Shown piece by piece: positions 44,346-44,410 of a stretch of DNA of 44,410 nt; positions within the stretch are counted from its first letter, which is position 1; each line of letters begins with the position of its first letter. Origin of the DNA: Clostridiaceae bacterium (lineage in GTDB: Bacteria; Bacillota; Clostridia; Lachnospirales; Lachnospiraceae). The DNA is taken from assembly GCA_902362865.1 (NCBI GenBank), contig CABIYE010000024.1, forward strand, positions 4,611-49,020. Reading direction: 5' to 3'. The notes under the pieces are model-generated. The model was given only the letters and a program-made list of their open reading frames with translations, did not search any database and was not told the origin of the DNA. The position numbers and the translations under genes are program-made.

Positions 44346-44410
44346 CCTATTTTTCTTTAAAACCTTATATTTTCAAGGCATTCATCACTTTTGCAAATAA
44401 AAAAGCAATG

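Overview
The window looks like a chromosomal segment of a gut-type Lachnospiraceae or related Clostridia (moderate GC, strong AGGAGG ribosome sites, the order rimP-nusA-ylxR-ylxQ-infB-rbfA-nrnA-truB-ribF, and SLH-anchored surface proteins). The genus is not fixed by the sequence. Every gene I call reads on the minus strand, so transcription runs from high to low coordinates; only one gene relic lies on the plus strand.

Region 1 (1-12.1 kb): the N-terminal part of a large secreted GH127-like arabinofuranosidase, then rpsO with its own promoter and structured leader, a Na/Pi cotransporter, and the core translation/transcription operon. That operon starts from a clear promoter near 12.07 kb and runs to ribF. 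IF2 carries a 39-bp-period tandem repeat.

Region 2 (12.1-22 kb): envelope functions. There is a DUF305 protein, an SLH protein with leucine-rich repeats, an O-antigen-ligase-like membrane protein, a lipoprotein nuclease, a TelA/XpaC pair and an SLH protein carrying rhodanese domains. Two copies of an intergenic repeat with a conserved shell and an exchangeable hairpin lie at 1.5 kb and 19.6 kb.

Region 3 (22-29.9 kb): a TetR-controlled heterodimeric ABC transporter. Next to it is a P1B-type ATPase cluster with a DUF6110 protein and a 26-residue membrane microprotein, then a thioesterase relic, a GNAT enzyme and a Cdd1-like helix-hairpin-helix protein.

Region 4 (29.9-44.4 kb): an accessory mosaic bounded by two pairs of direct repeats (29911/43031 and 31502/43683). 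It holds a PD-(D/E)XK nuclease, broken KTR, DUF998, RhuM, MerR and SufBD-like genes, a CPBP protease with an XRE regulator, and an intact sugar operon. The sugar operon has a mannose-family PTS (IIAB, IIC, IID), a GH13 oligo-1,6-glucosidase and a DUF1349 protein, under a LacI regulator with two palindromic operators around a good promoter. The direct repeats and the density of fragments point to repeated insertion and deletion of mobile DNA. No tRNA, rRNA, CRISPR array or intact transposase was seen.
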